Assembly (NCBI RefSeq): GCF_003670275.1
Contig: NZ_QXJF01000004.1
Coordinates: forward strand, 1,791 to 65,790
Reading direction: 5' to 3'
Source: Helicobacter labetoulli
GTDB lineage: Bacteria; Campylobacterota; Campylobacteria; Campylobacterales; Helicobacteraceae
Length of the DNA: 64,000 nt
The notes under the pieces are model-generated. The model was given only the letters and a program-made list of their open reading frames with translations, was not told the DNA's origin and ran no database searches. This document shows positions 38,960 through 47,876 of the stretch, piece by piece. Both the position numbers and the translations under genes were made by a program. Each line of letters begins with the position of its first letter. Positions within the stretch are counted from its first letter, which is position 1.

Positions 38960-39507
38960 ATTCTAAGCCTATTATTTTTGCCTTTAGCGGAAGAAGCAAT
39001 AGTGGCAAAACGACACTGATTTGCAAATTAAGTGAATATTTTAAAGCAAAGGGGGCAAAGGTAGCCGTTTTCAAGCACGACCCAAAAGACAAAGCAGTCT
39101 TTGACACGCAGGGCAAAGATTCATATAAGTTTTTTCAAAGTGCTGATGTAGTGGCTCTTATCTCGCCTACACGCACTATTTTGCAAATAAAAAATGGCAA
39201 TGGGAGTGAAGATTCTAAAAACTCTGCTGAAATGAGGGCATTTTATACATATATAGAGCTTTTTAAAAACTATGATTTTATCTTTATTGAAGGGCTAAAG
39301 ACCCTGCCTTTTAAACGCATCGTTGTTGCGCGAGAGAATATAGAATCTGATTATATCCCTTATGCAGATGCTTTTGCCATAGATGAGAGTGTGGGTAATG
39401 CTGAGATTCTGCCAAGCCATATGCCTAAGCTCAATCTCAATAATACCGCACAAATTGCGGACTTCATTTTACAATCTACAACAAAGGATAACCAATGCAA
39501 ACAATAA
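38950..39507 (+). CDS. mobB: Molybdopterin-guanine dinucleotide biosynthesis protein MobB
   Basis: 185 aa. FAFSGRSNSGKTTLI is Walker A; FKHDPKD and a DxxGxD-like HDTQGKDSYKFFQ region follow, then FIEGLK. This GTP-binding adapter works with MobA in making the dinucleotide cofactor; mobA is not in the window. It overlaps moaE by 10 bases and mog by 13. Confidence 0.92.
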   Translation: MQLDSKPIIFAFSGRSNSGKTTLICKLSEYFKAKGAKVAVFKHDPKDKAVFDTQGKDSYKFFQSADVVALISPTRTILQIKNGNGSEDSKNSAEMRAFYTYIELFKNYDFIFIEGLKTLPFKRIVVARENIESDYIPYADAFAIDESVGNAEILPSHMPKLNLNNTAQIADFILQSTTKDNQCKQ

Positions 39508-40025
39508 AAATCGGTGTGCTTGTCTCAAGTGATAGAGCCTCTCAAGGAATCTATGAAGATGAATCTGGCAAGGCAATACAAGAAATATTAGAGAGTTTTA
39601 TTCTCAATCCTTGCGAGTATCATTATCATATTATCGCCGATGAGCAAAGACTTATAGAATCTTATCTCAAAGATTTGAGCGATAAACAAGGCTGTGATCT
39701 CATCATCACCACAGGTGGCACAGGACCGGCAAAGCGAGATGTAACACCCGAAGCCACGCAATCTGTGTGTCAAAAAATGCTTCCCGGATTTGGAGAGCTT
39801 ATGCGGAGTGTGAGTTTAAAATATGTCCCCACGGCGATTTTATCACGCCAAAGTGCGGGGATTCGCGGAAGATCTTTGATTATCAATCTCCCGGGCAAAC
39901 CAAAAAGTATTAAAGAATGCCTTGAGGCTGTATTCCCCGCTGTGCCTTATTGTCTTGATTTAATTGAGGCAGAATATATTCACGCAAATACTGAATATAT
40001 CACTATATTCCGCCCAAAAGCCTAA
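39495..40025 (+). CDS. mog: Molybdopterin adenylyltransferase
   Basis: 176 aa. VSSDRASQGIYEDESG at the start, TTGGTGPAKRDVTPEAT (nucleotide loop) and LSRQSAGIRGRSLIINLPG mark the MogA family. It adenylylates molybdopterin before MoeA adds molybdate. Gene overlap with mobB suggests coupling. MoaB is the close alternative name. Confidence 0.93.
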   Translation: MQTIKIGVLVSSDRASQGIYEDESGKAIQEILESFILNPCEYHYHIIADEQRLIESYLKDLSDKQGCDLIITTGGTGPAKRDVTPEATQSVCQKMLPGFGELMRSVSLKYVPTAILSRQSAGIRGRSLIINLPGKPKSIKECLEAVFPAVPYCLDLIEAEYIHANTEYITIFRPKA

Positions 40026-40040
40026 ATACAAAGGAATCCT

Positions 40041-40511
40041 ATGCAGCTCACACATTTAAATGAACACAACAACCCCACAATGGTAGATGTCAGCCCAAAG
40101 GAAATAAGCCATAGAGAAGCTTATGCAAGTGGCATTATCACTATGAGTGAAGAAGCCTTTGAAGCAGCTATCAATCATACAGGTAAAAAAGGGGCTATCA
40201 CGCAAACTGCCATTATTGCCGCTATTATGGGTAGCAAAAAAACAAGTGAGCTTATCCCTATGTGTCATCCGCTTATGCTTAACAAAGTTGATGTTGATAT
40301 TACACCAGATTCTAGCTCCTGCTCCATTAAACTTGGTGTGCGTGTGAAATGTGAGGGTAAAACAGGCGTGGAAATGGAAGCTCTTACGGGCGTAAGCATA
40401 GGACTTTTAACCATCTATGATATGCTTAAAGCTATTGATAAATCTATGAGTATAAGTAAGATTAAACTTGAATCTAAAAGTGGCGGCAAAAGTGGTGATT
40501 TTCATAGATAG
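40041..40511 (+). CDS. moaC: Cyclic pyranopterin monophosphate synthase accessory protein
   Basis: 156 aa. [30 protein letters not shown] and [14 protein letters not shown] are the MoaC active-site blocks; the terminal [12 protein letters not shown] is typical. It completes precursor Z formation with MoaA. No moaA is seen here. rmuC follows after 14 bases. Confidence 0.95.
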   Translation: MQLTHLNEHNNPTMVDVSPKEISHREAYASGIITMSEEAFEAAINHTGKKGAITQTAIIAAIMGSKKTSELIPMCHPLMLNKVDVDITPDSSSCSIKLGVRVKCEGKTGVEMEALTGVSIGLLTIYDMLKAIDKSMSISKIKLESKSGGKSGDFHR

Positions 40512-40525
40512 AGCTAGGAGAAAGT

Positions 40526-41869
40526 ATGAATCTTGCCCTAAGTGTTGGGATTATTAGTCTGTGTATGTGCTTTGGCTTTTATATATGGCATACACGCCGT
40601 ATAAGAAAGCTAGAATCTTCACACAATATTGTGCTTGAGCAGTATAAGGAGCGATTATCACAACAAAATATTGCCCTCCAAAAAGCGCAAAATGAGCAAG
40701 AAATTTTGCAATCCCAAATGACACAGCGACTACAAGATATGCACCAAATGCATCAAAATGCCCTGCTTGAAGAGAAAGCACATTCTCAAGCAATGCTTCA
40801 AAACCTAAAAGAGCAGTTTATCTATGCACAAAACGAACAAGAAAAACTAAAAGAGCAGAATAAACAAGAATTACAAAATGCCTTTAAGGCTTTGAGTGCG
40901 GATATTCTAGCTCAAAATACACAAAGTTTTAATCAAAATCAAATACTTTCTCTCCAGCCATTGCGTGATGAGATTCAACGCTTTACAAAACAGCTTTCAC
41001 TTAATCACGAAACAAATCTCAAGCAACACACAAGCCTAGAGACGCAGATTCACCAGCTCCATAAGCTGAATCTTCAGCTCTCAACTGACGCACATAATCT
41101 TACAAATGCTCTCAAAGGTGAGAATAAAATACAAGGCAATTGGGGAGAAGTGATACTCCAAAGAGTGCTAGAAAATAGCGGATTACAGCAGGGAAGGGAA
41201 TATGAGATTCAGCAAACTTTGTATGATGATAGCTCCAATTTGCTCCGCCCAGATGCGATTATCAAGCTCCCTAAGCATAATGAAGTGGAGCGGTGCGTTG
41301 TGGTAGATTCAAAAACTTCGCTTATAGCCTATGAACGATTATGTAATGCAGAAAATGAAGAGGGCAGGATTCAAGCCAGAAAGGAACTTGCCCTTTCTAT
41401 CCAAAGCCATATCAATGCCTTAAGCGGAAAGAATTACCAACAATATTTGCAGGGGCAGAAGCTTGATTTTGTGCTGATGTTTGTGCCAATTGAAGGAGCA
41501 TTTTTAGAAGCTATGCAATATGATATGAGCCTGTATGATAAGGCGTATCAAAAAAGTGTGGTGCTTGTTTCACCCACAACCATTATGGCGGTGCTACGCA
41601 TTATCCATAATTTGTGGCAGTTTGAACATCGTAATAAAAATGTTGATAAAATCTTTGATGAGATTCAGAGGCTTTTTGTTTATATTAAGCGGTTTGAAAA
41701 TACACTTGATAAACTAGGCAAAAACATCAACACTTTACAAAAAACTTTCACTGATGATGTGATGGTAAAATACAATGGAACGCAAGGTATCGCTAATAAA
41801 AGCGAGAATATCCAAAAACTCCTCAAAGGCGCAGGTGTGGATATGATAGATCAAGACACCTTACCCTAG
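40526..41869 (+). CDS. rmuC: DNA recombination protein RmuC
   Basis: 447 aa. One N-terminal membrane helix (about 3-20) is followed by a long glutamine-rich coiled coil (about 25-200). The nuclease-like RmuC domain starts at GNWGEVILQRVLENSGL, with RPDAIIKLPKHNEVERCVVVDSKTS (D...DxK) and FVPIEGAFLEA. RmuC limits inversions between repeats. It ends the molybdopterin gene run, possibly by simple read-through. Confidence 0.92.
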   Translation: MNLALSVGIISLCMCFGFYIWHTRRIRKLESSHNIVLEQYKERLSQQNIALQKAQNEQEILQSQMTQRLQDMHQMHQNALLEEKAHSQAMLQNLKEQFIYAQNEQEKLKEQNKQELQNAFKALSADILAQNTQSFNQNQILSLQPLRDEIQRFTKQLSLNHETNLKQHTSLETQIHQLHKLNLQLSTDAHNLTNALKGENKIQGNWGEVILQRVLENSGLQQGREYEIQQTLYDDSSNLLRPDAIIKLPKHNEVERCVVVDSKTSLIAYERLCNAENEEGRIQARKELALSIQSHINALSGKNYQQYLQGQKLDFVLMFVPIEGAFLEAMQYDMSLYDKAYQKSVVLVSPTTIMAVLRIIHNLWQFEHRNKNVDKIFDEIQRLFVYIKRFENTLDKLGKNINTLQKTFTDDVMVKYNGTQGIANKSENIQKLLKGAGVDMIDQDTLP

Positions 41870-41907
41870 AATCGTTGTTTTAGGGTATTCATATTTGCTT
41901 GACAAGT

Positions 41908-41938
41908 CCCATTAATGTGATTTTCCTGCATTAATGGG
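41908..41938. terminator. Hairpin between convergent rmuC and the DsbC-like gene
   Basis: CCCATTAATG (41908-41917) and CATTAATGGG (41929-41938) form a perfect 10-bp stem with an 11-base loop. It lies between two genes pointing at each other and may stop transcription from both sides, although T runs are weak. Confidence 0.55.
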
Positions 41939-41951
41939 TAAATATTACATC

Positions 41952-42647
41952 TTAATTTTCAATGATATAAGGCACGGATCGTACGCCTGTATCAGCCACA
42001 GCTTGTGTTAGCTCTTGGGCTGCTTTTGTATCCATACTTTGAGTCTTGCTTTTTGGCTCATAAACTTTAGCCAACATCGCGATATCCTTAGCTTGATTTC
42101 CACTCTTATTTTTGAGTGCATTAGCAGCCTTCAGCATAGAATCTTCACCCAAAAATCCAACGACTAAAAGTTCCACATTGGCATCTTCTAGGCGTTTATT
42201 AAGGTTTGCAAACTCCTTTTGGCAATAAGGACAATTTGCATCAGAGACAACATAAATCGTCTTAGCCCCATTCTTTTTGGACTTAAAGTGAAAAACATTA
42301 GCACTTTGTTTTTTGAACACTTCTTGCAGTTTAATATTAATTTTTGCTTTTTCTTTTTCATAAACATCTTTATAAAATCCCTGAATCTTAGACTGCACCG
42401 ACCTATCTTGTATCAGCAACGCATCAGGTTGGAAGATAAATCTACCATCATTTGTTGCTAAAAATGGCACTTGCTGATTATTAACATCAATCACCACCAT
42501 ACTTAGCCCACTTCCCAAATCACTGCTTGAGATAATATTCCCCTGCACATTATTAGCCTGTAAAGTCTTTTGGAGTTCAGCCTTATCCGCTGCTCCATAT
42601 ACCACACTTAAAACACACAATACGCTTAAAGCAAATTTTGTTTTCAT
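41952..42647 (-). CDS. DsbC/DsbG-like periplasmic disulfide isomerase
   Basis: 231 aa. A signal peptide (about 1-18, cut at YGA-A) precedes a dimerisation-type N-terminal region. The thioredoxin fold follows with SDANCPYCQKE as active-site CPYC and the cis-proline in VRSVPYI. It should shuffle or reduce disulfides in exported proteins. Helicobacter has several Dsb-like proteins, so dsbC versus dsbG is not decided. Confidence 0.82.
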   Translation of the reverse strand: MKTKFALSVLCVLSVVYGAADKAELQKTLQANNVQGNIISSSDLGSGLSMVVIDVNNQQVPFLATNDGRFIFQPDALLIQDRSVQSKIQGFYKDVYEKEKAKINIKLQEVFKKQSANVFHFKSKKNGAKTIYVVSDANCPYCQKEFANLNKRLEDANVELLVVGFLGEDSMLKAANALKNKSGNQAKDIAMLAKVYEPKSKTQSMDTKAAQELTQAVADTGVRSVPYIIEN

Positions 42648-42708
42648 ACTGCTCCTTTTGTTTTTTAAGAGACATTATAACGATGATAGTGTAATAATTT
42701 AGAATCTT

Positions 42709-44490
42709 TTAAGTCTCTGGTATCTCTTGTGGGGATTCAATAGGTTTAAGATAGCTCTCCTCAAGCAAAAGCTCCACAATGTGCTTAAAAATTGGAGCGG
42801 CTGTTTTGCCACCATAATAATCATCTTTTATATCAGATTCAAAGGCTACAACGCCTATTGTGTAGGAGCGTGTCTCATCTTGTGCAAATCCAAAAAATGA
42901 GCCATTATACTTTGTGTCATACTTACCACCACTTGCAATTCTAGCTGTGCCTGTCTTGCCCCCAGTGATAACGCCATCAACCTGTGCGACTTTAATCACT
43001 CTCTGCACAACTTGGATAAGTGTATCATACACCTGCTGCACGACATCTAGAGATAAAATTGCGATTGGTTCAAGCTGTTTTGGGATATATTTTTCCCCAC
43101 TTGGAGAAGTTACATACTCGCTCACACGAGGTGTTATGAGATACCCTCCATTGCTAAAAATTGCATAAGAACGCAAAAGCTGTATAAAAGTGGCTCTCAT
43201 ACCATAGCCATAACTCACACTCGCACGATACACTTCATTATTAAAAGTCTTTGGACTTGGCACTAAGCCTGTTTTTTCATAAGGCAAGTCAATGCCACTT
43301 AGCTCACCAAAACCAAAAGCGTGTAAAGCTGTGTGATATTCTTTTGGATTGAGATTTTGAGAGATTTTTACCATTCCTATATTGCTTGAACGCACAATAA
43401 TATCCTCCACACTCGCACTTTTTAGCGGGTGAGTATCACGGATCGTGTAGCTTTTAAGCTTATAATAGCCATCATTAAGTTCAATCACATCACTTGGCTT
43501 GACCATACCCTTTTGCAACAAAATCGCATAGATAATTGGCTTAATCGTGCTGCCTGGTTCATAAGAATACTCAATAGCATTAAGATTCAAATTTGGATAA
43601 TCTTTTTGCTGAATACTCTTAGGATCAAAGCGGTTAGAAGTCGCAAGAGCTAGAATCTTACCTGTTTTAGAATCCATAACTCCAGCGATAATTTCACGCA
43701 CTTTATAACGCTTTTTCGCCTCATCAAGCGTGAGTTCAATTTTTCTTTGTAAGCTTAGTGGTATGCTTAAAGTAATATCAAAGCCATCTTGACGACTTTG
43801 AATATTTGCTTCCTTATTGGCGATAATATTAAAGCCCACATCGCGTTTGCCTGTAATTTTACCATCTTGCTTGGCTGAAAGAATATCATTGTAATACTTT
43901 TCCACGCCTTTCACACCATCAACACGCGTGATATTTTGACTTTCAACCTTGCGTGTATAGCCAATAAGCGGCTCTAGGATATTCTTATAGGTGTAGATTC
44001 TATTGTTACCGCTCACTTCAATGCTAAGACCCATTTTTTGAATCACCCGACCTTTTTTATCCTCATACTCGCGGAATACATCATAGCGAATAAGAATGAG
44101 ATTAAGATTCTTAAGGTGGGTAGCGATTGTTGAATTAAGCGTGTAGGATAAAACAACATAACCTTTTTGATTAACTTTTTTAGCTATCTCATCTTTTGGA
44201 ATCCCACTATATATGGAAAAAAGCGTGATAAAAAGCTCTTTTTTATCTGGATCTATACTTTGAGTATTTACACTTGCTTTATACAGCTTATCACTATATG
44301 CAACCTCAAATCCATCACTTGTATAAAGACTGCCACGGACTGAAGTATCGCTCTTTGTGGCACTAAGCGTGGGGAGTTTTCTGGGAGTTACTATTTTGAC
44401 ATACGCGATACTTAAAAAAACAAAAAAGCATAAAATAATCAAGAAAAAAACAGATATGACAACACCTGTTTTTTTGGGATAATACGCCAC
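42709..44490 (-). CDS. ftsI: Penicillin-binding protein 3 / FtsI division transpeptidase
   Basis: 593 aa. One membrane anchor (about 10-30), a dimerisation domain with RGSLYTSDG, then the transpeptidase domain with the serine in EPGSTIKPI (SxxK), SSN, and KTGTA. It cross-links septal peptidoglycan. It follows fliE by 8 bases; the flgB-flgC-fliE-ftsI order is that of H. pylori HP1559-HP1556 from memory. Confidence 0.93.
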   Translation of the reverse strand: MAYYPKKTGVVISVFFLIILCFFVFLSIAYVKIVTPRKLPTLSATKSDTSVRGSLYTSDGFEVAYSDKLYKASVNTQSIDPDKKELFITLFSIYSGIPKDEIAKKVNQKGYVVLSYTLNSTIATHLKNLNLILIRYDVFREYEDKKGRVIQKMGLSIEVSGNNRIYTYKNILEPLIGYTRKVESQNITRVDGVKGVEKYYNDILSAKQDGKITGKRDVGFNIIANKEANIQSRQDGFDITLSIPLSLQRKIELTLDEAKKRYKVREIIAGVMDSKTGKILALATSNRFDPKSIQQKDYPNLNLNAIEYSYEPGSTIKPIIYAILLQKGMVKPSDVIELNDGYYKLKSYTIRDTHPLKSASVEDIIVRSSNIGMVKISQNLNPKEYHTALHAFGFGELSGIDLPYEKTGLVPSPKTFNNEVYRASVSYGYGMRATFIQLLRSYAIFSNGGYLITPRVSEYVTSPSGEKYIPKQLEPIAILSLDVVQQVYDTLIQVVQRVIKVAQVDGVITGGKTGTARIASGGKYDTKYNGSFFGFAQDETRSYTIGVVAFESDIKDDYYGGKTAAPIFKHIVELLLEESYLKPIESPQEIPET

Positions 44491-44498
44491 AAATACCC

Positions 44499-44804
44499 TT
44501 AGATTTGAGTTCTTAGGATTTCTTTATACGCATTAATTGCCTTGTTTCTTACCTCAAGCATTACTTTCATACTATTTTCTGCACGATTAATCGCAATAGC
44601 AGCTTGATGCAAATCCTTCACCTGCCCACTTGCCATATCAGCAAGAGCCTTTTCTGAAGTTTGCTGCTCGGTATTCACCTCTTGGATAGAATTTTTAAGC
44701 GTATTGATAAAATCAAGCCCATCTTGTCTATTTTGTGTATTTTCTACTTTTTTAGTGCCGATAGGCTGAATATTGTTTGTAATCACACCAAATTGATTAG
44801 CCAT
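44499..44804 (-). CDS. fliE: Flagellar hook-basal body protein FliE
   Basis: 101 aa. FINTLKNSIQEVNTEQQTSE and DLHQAAIAINRAENSMKVML match the FliE signature, ending with the export-competent helix. FliE links the MS ring to the rod. It is the third gene of the rod set after flgB and flgC. Confidence 0.93.
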   Translation of the reverse strand: MANQFGVITNNIQPIGTKKVENTQNRQDGLDFINTLKNSIQEVNTEQQTSEKALADMASGQVKDLHQAAIAINRAENSMKVMLEVRNKAINAYKEILRTQI

Positions 44805-44834
44805 TTACTTCTCCTTTATCTATCCTTTTCTCGC

Positions 44835-45326
44835 CTATGCTTGAAACATCATAATGGCGTTACTTGCCATATTTTTTGCACTTTGAAATGCTGCAACATT
44901 CGCTTGATACGCACGAGTTGCCTCTATTAAATCGGCCATTTCCACAACAGGATTAACATTAGGATATGCGACATAACCTTCAGAATTCGCATCTGGGTGG
45001 CTTGGGTCGTATTTCATAAGTGGTTCCCTATCATCGCGTGCAATCTTTTGAATATAAACGCTCATTATAGCAGGTTTTGGTTCTTTTCCCAAATCTCCCT
45101 CATTGAGTGGGTCTTCATACTTAAGCTGTTGGTTATTTTTTCCTAATTTTTCATTTAATACTTTATTAAAATCAAACGCACGAAACACCACTTCTCTCCT
45201 GCGGTATGGTCCGCCCTCATCAGTGCGTGTGGTATTAGCATTTGCAATATTTGATGAGATTGTATTAACACGCACCCTTTGAGCTGAAAGCCCATATCCA
45301 CTTATATCAAAACTTGATAAAAACAT
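44835..45326 (-). CDS. flgC: Flagellar basal-body rod protein FlgC
   Basis: 163 aa. FDISGYGLSAQRVRVNTISS is the rod-protein N-terminal signature, and VVEMADLIEATRAYQANV the C-terminal block. It is one of the proximal rod proteins exported by the flagellar apparatus. It starts 18 bases after flgB. Confidence 0.95.
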   Translation of the reverse strand: MFLSSFDISGYGLSAQRVRVNTISSNIANANTTRTDEGGPYRRREVVFRAFDFNKVLNEKLGKNNQQLKYEDPLNEGDLGKEPKPAIMSVYIQKIARDDREPLMKYDPSHPDANSEGYVAYPNVNPVVEMADLIEATRAYQANVAAFQSAKNMASNAIMMFQA

Positions 45327-45344
45327 CTCTACTCCTTAATCTAC

Positions 45345-45779
45345 TTAAATATTTCTTCCAGAATCTAAAGCATAGGCAAAAATTCCCTTGTGTCGTTTCA
45401 ATGCACTTGTAAGAGCCTGATACATTGTGCTATTCTTGCCCATTTCACTTGTCTCCACATCTAAATCCACACTATTGCCGTCATTTTTTGCTAAATGTCC
45501 ATCACGCCAAAACATAGTCGCACTATCTTTGACATTGCGCCTGCTATCAAGATGACCCTTGTCCGTTTTAGCAATATCAAGCTTGTAGCTTCGCTCCCCT
45601 GTGCCGAAAATACGCTTATTTTCACGAGCGAGATACTGCTCAAAATTCACATCTTTTGGACGATAAAAAGGCGTATCAACATTGGCAATATTTGAAGCAA
45701 TCATATCTTGCCTGATTGAACGATAATCAAGTGCCTTATACACGACAGAATAAGCTTTAGAAATATCCGCTATAGCCAT
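45345..45779 (-). CDS. flgB: Flagellar basal-body rod protein FlgB
   Basis: 144 aa. YSVVYKALDYRSIRQDMIAS and NIANVDTPFYRPKDVNFEQY are the N-terminal rod motif; the C-terminus ends with MYQALTSALKRHKGIFAYAL. It forms the proximal rod with FlgC and FliE and begins that operon. Confidence 0.95.
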   Translation of the reverse strand: MAIADISKAYSVVYKALDYRSIRQDMIASNIANVDTPFYRPKDVNFEQYLARENKRIFGTGERSYKLDIAKTDKGHLDSRRNVKDSATMFWRDGHLAKNDGNSVDLDVETSEMGKNSTMYQALTSALKRHKGIFAYALDSGRNI

Positions 45780-46106
45780 CTTAACCCCTTTTTTACCTCG
45801 TAGATTCTAGTTTATAACTTCAAAAAACAAAGCAAAATATATTCCAAATTATACATTACTTTCTATTGCAAATTTAAGAATCTTAACATTTCTATTTAGC
45901 AATCTTGCAGCTCAAATTTTATTAATCAATATCTCAACTCACTAGCAAAGATTCTAAACTTAATTTATCTTTGCTTATCTCCATTTGCTTGATAAGACAA
46001 TCCATAATAAGCAAAAATTACTAAAAAATCAAAATTACAATATGTAGTTTAACTTTTTTGTGTTAGTATTCTGCTTTACAAAAAATTCAAATTACAAGGT
46101 GAGTTT
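45780..46106. other. AT-rich divergent promoter region between flgB and metK
   Basis: About 327 bases without a gene. On the minus strand TGTATAAT (TATAAT at 45848-45853) is an extended -10 about 70 bases before flgB. Toward metK only AT-rich sequence is seen, with a TAGTAT-like -10 near 46065 and an AAGGTGA ribosome site. I saw no riboswitch. Confidence 0.5.
45848..45853 (-). promoter_or_regulatory. Candidate extended -10 box of the flgB operon
   Basis: TGTATAAT on the minus strand, consistent with a housekeeping promoter for the rod genes and ftsI. I saw no convincing sigma-54 or sigma-28 site here. Confidence 0.4.
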
Positions 46107-47267
46107 ATGAAAAAATCGTTTCTCTTCACTTCAGAATCTGTAACTGAAGGACATCCGGATAAAATGGCAGACCAAATTAGTGATGCGGTGCTTGACTACA
46201 TCATTGAGCGAGATAAAAATGCGCGTGTAGCGTGTGAAACACTTGTAAGCAATGGCTTTTGTGTCATCGCTGGAGAGCTAAAGACAAGTGTATATGCCCC
46301 TATGCAAGAGATCGCTAGAAAAGTCGTGCAAGAAATCGGCTACACAGACGCGCTTTATGGTTTTGACTATCGCAGTGCAGCGGTGCTAAATGGGATTGGT
46401 GAGCAAAGCCCGGATATAAATCAAGGTGTAGATAGAGCTGATGGCGAGATAGGTGCGGGCGATCAGGGGCTTATGTTTGGCTATGCGTGTCGTGAGACAC
46501 CCTCTCTTATGCCTTTGCCTATTTGGCTTTCACACCGCATTACAGAAGGATTGGCAGCAAAACGCAAAGATGGCACACTGCCTTTTTTACGCCCAGATGG
46601 CAAATCTCAAGTTACCGTGCGTTATGAAGATGGTAAGCCTGTAAGTATTGATACAATCGTTATATCAACGCAGCACAGCCCAGAAACACAGCAGAATCAT
46701 CTAAAAGATTCAGTCATTGAAGAAATCGTGCAAAAGGTAATCCCACAAGAATATCTCAACGATAATATCCACTATTTTGTCAATCCTACTGGCAAATTTG
46801 TCATCGGCGGACCACAAGGCGATGCGGGGCTAACCGGGCGTAAAATCATCGTGGATACTTATGGCGGGAGCTGTCCGCACGGAGGCGGGGCATTTAGCGG
46901 AAAAGATCCTAGTAAGGTGGATAGAAGTGCGGCGTATGCAGCTCGCTATGTGGCGAAAAATCTTGTAGCAAGTGGCGTGTGTGATAAAGCAGTCGTGCAA
47001 GTAGCCTATGCTATTGGTGTGGTAGAGCCTGTCTCAATCCTTGTAGATACGCAAGGCACAGGCAAAGTAGAAGATTCTGTATTAACAGAATGTGTGAAAA
47101 AGGTCTTTAGACTTACACCCAAAGGCATCATAGAGTCTTTAGACTTGCTTCGCCCAATTTATCGCAAAACAGCAGTCTATGGACACTTTGGACGAGAATT
47201 GCTGGAATTTTCTTGGGAGAAAACTGATAAGGTTGAAGCGATTAAAGAATTCTGTGGAGTGAAGTAA
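46107..47267 (+). CDS. metK: S-adenosylmethionine synthase
   Basis: 386 aa. [16 protein letters not shown] is the ATP-binding start, [12 protein letters not shown] and [19 protein letters not shown] the two family signatures. It makes SAM from methionine and ATP, the methyl donor for the several DNA methyltransferases in this window. Two strong hairpins follow the stop. Confidence 0.96.
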   Translation: MKKSFLFTSESVTEGHPDKMADQISDAVLDYIIERDKNARVACETLVSNGFCVIAGELKTSVYAPMQEIARKVVQEIGYTDALYGFDYRSAAVLNGIGEQSPDINQGVDRADGEIGAGDQGLMFGYACRETPSLMPLPIWLSHRITEGLAAKRKDGTLPFLRPDGKSQVTVRYEDGKPVSIDTIVISTQHSPETQQNHLKDSVIEEIVQKVIPQEYLNDNIHYFVNPTGKFVIGGPQGDAGLTGRKIIVDTYGGSCPHGGGAFSGKDPSKVDRSAAYAARYVAKNLVASGVCDKAVVQVAYAIGVVEPVSILVDTQGTGKVEDSVLTECVKKVFRLTPKGIIESLDLLRPIYRKTAVYGHFGRELLEFSWEKTDKVEAIKEFCGVK

Positions 47268-47282
47268 GAATAGATAGAATCT

Positions 47283-47320
47283 AGGTGAGTTAGAATCTAA
47301 ACAATAGATTCTACTCACCT
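47283..47320 (+). terminator. Terminator hairpin after metK containing the TAGATTCTA motif
   Basis: AGGTGAGTTAGAATCTA (47283-47299), loop AACAA, then TAGATTCTACTCACCT (47305-47320): a 16-bp stem with one bulged T, followed by TTAAAAA. Half of the stem is an inverted pair of the over-represented motif. Confidence 0.65.
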
Positions 47321-47364
47321 TAAAAACTTAAATTTCAAATACACTATCTACACATTAAAAATTT

Positions 47365-47402
47365 TTGTAGCAAAATCCCAAAATATTGGGATTTTGCTAC
47401 AA
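47365..47402 (-). terminator. Strong 17-bp hairpin between metK and the Wzz-like gene
   Basis: A perfect 17-bp inverted repeat (47365-47381 and 47386-47402) with loop AATA. On the minus strand it is followed by A/T-rich AAATTTTTAAT, fitting termination of the polysaccharide genes that end at 47419; it may also act as a backstop for metK. Confidence 0.7.
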
Positions 47403-47418
47403 TTTCCCAACTAACAAA

Positions 47419-47860
47419 TTAATTTTCTTTTGGGGCTATCCTGTGCCAATTTTGCACAAAAAACTCTCTTGTAAGCACTAAAATAGAAGCAAAAATCAAA
47501 CTTGAGAAACATATAAGAATAAATTTTGCTTTTGTAGAAGTCTGCACAATAGGTCGGTCTTCGAGGTTATATGTCAAGATTCCTTGACTTGCAAAATCCA
47601 ACTCTACTAGGCGACAATCTATATTTTGCGATTTTGCAGCCAATGGTTTGGAGCTAAGATAAAATTGCATTTTTTTCATCTTTAGTTTCATTCGCCTCCA
47701 TCTGTATCTTGCTATTTTTGGCTAGAACTTGAGAGGCTGCAGAGGATTTAAATATCCAAATACACCCCAAACCAAAAACAAGCAAAAAACTTAGCAAAAA
47801 TAATTTCCAACGCCTCACAAAAATTGACAATATCTCCCAAGAATCTAAATTTTTCATCAC
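47419..47860 (-). pseudogene. Short Wzz-like chain-length/polysaccharide membrane protein, frameshifted
   Basis: The first frame (from 47860) encodes a cytosolic N-terminus and a membrane helix (WKLFLLSFLLVFGLGCIWIF) and stops at 47654. The next frame (to 47419) continues with a periplasmic part and a second helix (FILICFSSLIFASILVL). The break is at an A7 run (T7 at 47670-47676); one A fewer fuses both into about 145 aa with the helix-loop-helix layout of Wzz/BexC-like proteins, though the loop is much shorter than usual. It lies behind the EpsG-like polymerase. It could be decayed, slippage-controlled or a sequencing error. Confidence 0.6.
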
Positions 47861-47876
47861 ACTCCTTTAAAATAAA

